A stretch of 64,000 nt of DNA. Source: Magnolia sinica. Its lineage: Eukaryota; Streptophyta; Magnoliopsida; Magnoliales; Magnoliaceae. Position numbers and translations under genes: made by a program. The notes under the pieces were generated by a model. That model did not search any database and was not told the origin of the DNA. It saw only the letters and a program-made list of their open reading frames with translations. Positions 60,464 through 64,000 of this stretch are shown here, piece by piece (position 1 is the stretch's first letter; each line of letters begins with the position of its first letter). The DNA lies in NCBI RefSeq assembly GCF_029962835.1, contig NC_080578.1, positions 104,821,759 through 104,885,758 of the forward strand, read 5' to 3'.

Positions 60464-61080
60464 TGTTTCAGTATTTCTTCATACAAGTCCCCCTGCTGGG
60501 AAGAACTTGCTTTCCCCCCTTTCTTTCCTTCTCTTGGGTATTTGGTTTATGGGTCTTTCTTGAAATGGGAAAAGAAAATGAAGGGGGAAATACAGCTCAG
60601 GAATTGGGCTTTTCCCTCCTTGTATATGATTTCTGCCTTCTGCGTATTGTAAGAAACCAGAGGAAGATAGAATAGAAGAAGCTGACTTCCTCTTTCTTTG
60701 CTTCTTCAGTAGAAGAGAAGAAGCTCAAAAAAAAAAAAAAAAGCTTCAGTTAGAAAGAATGAAAGAACAAGGCACCTCTCTGTTTCTGTGGTGAAGATTG
60801 AAGAAGACAAAGCTCAAATCTTCTAAACAAATGATGGGTTTTGTCTTAAAAGAAGCAAAAATTAAAAATAAAATAAAAATAAAGGAGGGGATTTCAGATA
60901 AAGGAGAATATTGAGAGGAAAATGCAATGTGGAGAAGAGAAAGATGTGATCTTTGGGAAGGGTTAGAAGAAGAAAATATAAGAGAGAGAGAGAGAGAGAG
61001 AGAGAGTCTCTCCTTCAAAAATAATCAGAACCTCGTTCTCAGTACAGCAAAGTATCGAATTTGAAGAGAATAAAGTGCAA
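60464..61080 (-). promoter_or_regulatory. Leader and proximal promoter of the phosphatase gene
   Basis: Upstream of the minus-strand ATG lie stop codons in frame, then pyrimidine-rich DNA (purine-rich on the plus strand) with a (GA/CT)n run at 60980-61006. It looks like a long CT-rich 5' untranslated region and core promoter. The transcription start is not fixed, and I find no convincing TATA box. Confidence 0.4.
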
Positions 61081-62750
61081 ACAGGGGAGTCTCCTTCTCG
61101 AGGCGTTTGAAGCCCATGCCCATATCCAAGGCCGGCCCATCTTCAAGGACACTTAAGACATGTTTTTTCATACTCTGCCAGACTATCACTCTTCATACAC
61201 ATGCACTCAGCAACTGTAGGACCACTGTACCTAAGTCACAGTCCCAAAATCAAATTGGTCTTTGAGCAGTCCTGACCTCTGACCCATGTACACTTTTTTT
61301 TTTTTTTTTCAAAAGAGGCGGGATGGAGCTTAACAATCAAATCCATGTGTGGGGCCCAGTTTAGTTTTTTAGTGAAATCCAAACTGTCCATCATTTCATT
61401 CCCTTACTTTTCTCCTTGGCGCCCAAAATTCAGGCCAACCCAAAAATCAGGTGAGTCAGAGCACATGGAACTGTTGGGATTGGAAACTCCTGCCATTAAA
61501 AACTTTTCAGATTATATGTGGGGCCCACTTTATTTTCATATATTCCATCCAATCTATTAAGAAGATACATCTGACCACATTGAATAGACACCCAAAATTT
61601 TATGCCGTCCAAAAACTTATCTGGGCCACAAAAACATGTGATTATAGAGGTTTTAGATACGATTTTATATGGTGTGTTTCACTTGAGTCTTGGATTATCT
61701 GAATTTCTTAAAAAATAATAAATTAGGAGTAAAATTACATGATGGACGGATTGGATTTCATTAAAACATCACAGTGGACCCTAAAAATCAATTTGTATAT
61801 TAAGTGGATCTGGCCTCGTTTGGAAGTAAAACCAACCGTCCAATAGATTTCCAATAATCAGATGATCAAATAAGCGGAATCTTAGGCTAACAATACACTT
61901 AAACATGGACCCACAATTTAGACAGTTTAGTTCAAACTATTAGCATAGCTAATATGCAATTTTCTAAGTACCTCTGTATCATCCATCACACACTGCTAGA
62001 GTATCAAAGATTTTCTCATAGAGGTAAGCAAGGAAATAGCTAATGGGTCATTTATGTCCCACGTGCCATCATGGCAAATGTGTGGGACATTGAGAACATT
62101 CATCAAGTGGTCACCATTGCTAAAATGGCTGGGCCAACAGAACAGGTCTGTTCACTTACTTGGTGGGTATCAAGTACAAGATGGGCTGAATAAAAACTCC
62201 ACCGATAGTGATACAGTGGCAGTACGGACCCATATCTTTTTTTTTTTTCCTTTTTTTGGACAGGGGGGTTGGAGCTGCTGCCTAGTGGCACACACCCAAC
62301 TAGGATACACCAAGCTAGGTGAATGGAGTATCAAGTGAAAGCATGTGTAGCAATAACCAGATTCATGTACTATCAATTTCACCATGTGTGTGTGGCCCAC
62401 CTATGATTTTTGAAATGAATGATCACAAAATCTCATTGGGACCATCTAGATGTGCACGTGTCTTATGGTGACATGGGACGTGTGTATGACACTCAGGACT
62501 TTCACGAGGTGGGGTTCCACCATAATCATTGATGGAAGTACACACAATGGTGGTGATGAAAGAGTACACTCAAACATTGTATAAATAGGATCTGTTTTTT
62601 CTTTTTTCTTTTTTTCTTTTATTTTGGAGAGAAAACATATACAAACAGCTAAGTAGTATCATTACTTTCCATATACAGAGATTTCCTTGTTGTTACATTT
62701 TTATACAGTAAGCTATTATGCGTTCAATGTATATCTATCATGCCCAACTT
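61081..62750. other. Intergenic with MITE-family fragments
   Basis: About 61340-61800 has the family words (GTGGGGCCCAGTTTAG, AAACTGTCCATCATTTCATT, GTGGGGCCCACTTTATTTTC, GGTGTGTTTCACTTGAGTC). T-runs lie at 61288-61310 and 62239-62249. No gene was found. Confidence 0.45.
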
Positions 62751-63065
62751 ACTTAAAAGCTTGTGTGTGGGCCCCACCGTGATGTGTGTCAAACATCTAC
62801 CCCATCAGTAAAATATATCATTCTATGGTGGGCGACGGGCTTAAAAATCAAGTCAATCCATAACTTAGGTGGGCCACACCACATACAACAGTTGAAAGTG
62901 GTTACCCTCCCATTAAAACATTCATAACCATTTGTTGGGCCCACCGAGATGTGGTTCACAAATCCAGCCCATCCATTGTGTGCAACTTTTAGAACTCAGG
63001 TGGGCTCCACCAAAAGCTTTTATATATTTTAGGATATCTTCACATGGTTTTAGATAGCATGACGT
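62751..63065. repeat. MITE-family copy
   Basis: The stretch has GTGTGGGCCCCACCGTGATGTG, AGGTGGGCCACACCACATAC and TTTGTTGGGCCCACCGAGATG. The order is that of the family but with an internal partial duplication. It is non-coding. Confidence 0.5.
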
Positions 63066-63167
63066 ACCTGAGTTTAGCATAGGGTTGATTCTCAGAATAT
63101 CCCATAACCTAAAGGTGACCCATCAAATCCACGGTGTTGAACATCACAGTGGCACCCGCACAGCTCA

Positions 63168-63271
63168 ACCTCATGGGAAGCTCCCATGAGGTCAACCTTA
63201 CAGAAAGAGTGTGTGTGTGTGTAAACTTGGAAATGTAATGTGTGTGTAAACTGCTTATTACATTTCCAAGT
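63168..63271. other. Two adjacent perfect short hairpins
   Basis: ACCTCATGGGA-AGC-TCCCATGAGGT (63168-63192) has 11-bp arms and a 3-base loop. ACTTGGAAATGTAAT and ATTACATTTCCAAGT (63225-63239 and 63257-63271) form a 15-bp stem with a 17-base GT-rich loop. Both are perfect. No function is implied. Confidence 0.75.
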
Positions 63272-64000
63272 GATAAGGAATTGCCCATGCTTAGCAAACA
63301 ACACTCTTCTAGAGTATTGTGCGGGAAACTTCTGTACAACTTCGAAATGGATTATAATGTGGTAGTGCATGATCAACTGACCAAAGTGTTCCCATTGTGT
63401 AATGTAATGCCAAACAAGTAAGAAAAAGATATAAACCAGACAACCAACCAACCTCCGAATTACCCACACGTTTTTAGAGCTTCATTATCCTGTTCATAGA
63501 GCTTTTAATTGCTCTTTATAAGAGTATTAATGGGTTTAGCACCAAGTTGTCTCATATTAATAATTTTGTAGGGTGTGGATTTTCTGGCCAGTTCCAAAAA
63601 ACACTAAAACATGCTAAAGAAAAATCCAAGACAAGTACACTGCCCAGTCTTTAATATCAGATTAGTTATTGCCACCATTTGATCTCAACAAATAGATCAA
63701 AATTTTATAAATAAAAAATAAAAGAATATTTGACTCATGTACATAATCTTAGCTGTTGTTGGTATTTAAATTCTACCATAGAAATAGATTAGCTGCATCC
63801 CATCAAAGGGTGCTCCAAAGGCACATTGGGTTACAATTACTATGAGGGTCCACCCACTGATCCACTCCAAAAATCATAACAAGTCAAAGCCCTCATCCTA
63901 CTCAGGATGTGGGTCCACTTTAAAGCCAATGGTTTGGATCATCTCCAAGTATGGATCACTATAGTCACTCATCATGAGGTAATCAAGCGTGGCATAATCC
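63272..64000. other. Intergenic, nothing recognised
   Basis: AT-rich DNA to the window end with no frame, RNA gene or element end that I can support. Confidence 0.4.

Noticed and set aside
1..64000. CRISPR arrays, operons or a metabolic gene cluster
   Set aside because: The window is plant nuclear DNA; repeats lack regular unique spacers, and the three genes have unrelated roles.

Overview
This is a window of nuclear DNA from a flowering plant. The introns are GT-AG, there are many LTR-retrotransposon, LINE, hAT and MITE remnants, and the three convincing genes have clear plant homologues. The intergenic DNA is full of diverged copies of a short family carrying GGGCCCACCATGATG-like ends. I associate such sequences with magnoliid genomes (Lauraceae/Magnoliaceae type), but that is an impression from memory and not a proof. 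Gene density is low: three intact genes in 64 kb. They are a single-CDS-exon PPR gene (39493-41862, +), a two-exon FLZ zinc-finger gene (47175-49234, +) and a ten-exon type I inositol polyphosphate 5-phosphatase gene of the CVP2/CVL1 type (60463 down to 56718, -). I assembled the exon structures of the last two by hand from frames and splice sites.

1-11274 is repeat-dominated. It holds two diverged copies of a dispersed repeat, a broken fragment of a second PPR gene (1964-2339), a long Ty3-type LTR (about 4131-7535), and a 5'-truncated Copia element (integrase tail, reverse transcriptase, RNase H, 3' LTR; 7533-10163) fused directly to that LTR. 11275-18927 is a repeat-element-repeat sandwich: a ~2.4-kb non-coding block occurs twice in direct orientation with a truncated Ty3 element between the copies. 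The second block ends with the first 11 bases of the Ty3 LTR, which dates the duplication after the insertion. 19024-20300 and 22931-24240 are a second, more diverged direct duplication. The later copy sits just upstream of a leader-like exon (24290-24495) for which I find no coding sequence.

24500-33900 is gene-free. It carries an intact hAT-type MITE with an 8-bp target duplication, a degenerate tandem array, and two LINE 3' fragments placed tail to tail. 34165-38987 is a large inverted repeat, with arms of about 1.4 kb around a 2-kb spacer. Its right arm runs to about 0.5 kb from the PPR start codon and contains the best candidate donor for that gene's leader intron. A hAT MITE lying across the inner boundary shows that the right arm is the ancestral copy. 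42040-47100 and 49300-56400 are intergenic DNA with MITEs and tRNA-like SINE sequences, and 61080-64000 is similar.

The three genes have unrelated roles: organellar RNA processing, adaptor-type zinc finger, and phosphoinositide/inositol phosphate turnover. They form no operon-like or biosynthetic cluster. The most unusual parts of the window are structural: the inverted repeat over the upstream region of the PPR gene, the repeat-element-repeat sandwich, and the abundant GGGCCC-ended MITE family. Repeat limits were judged by eye.
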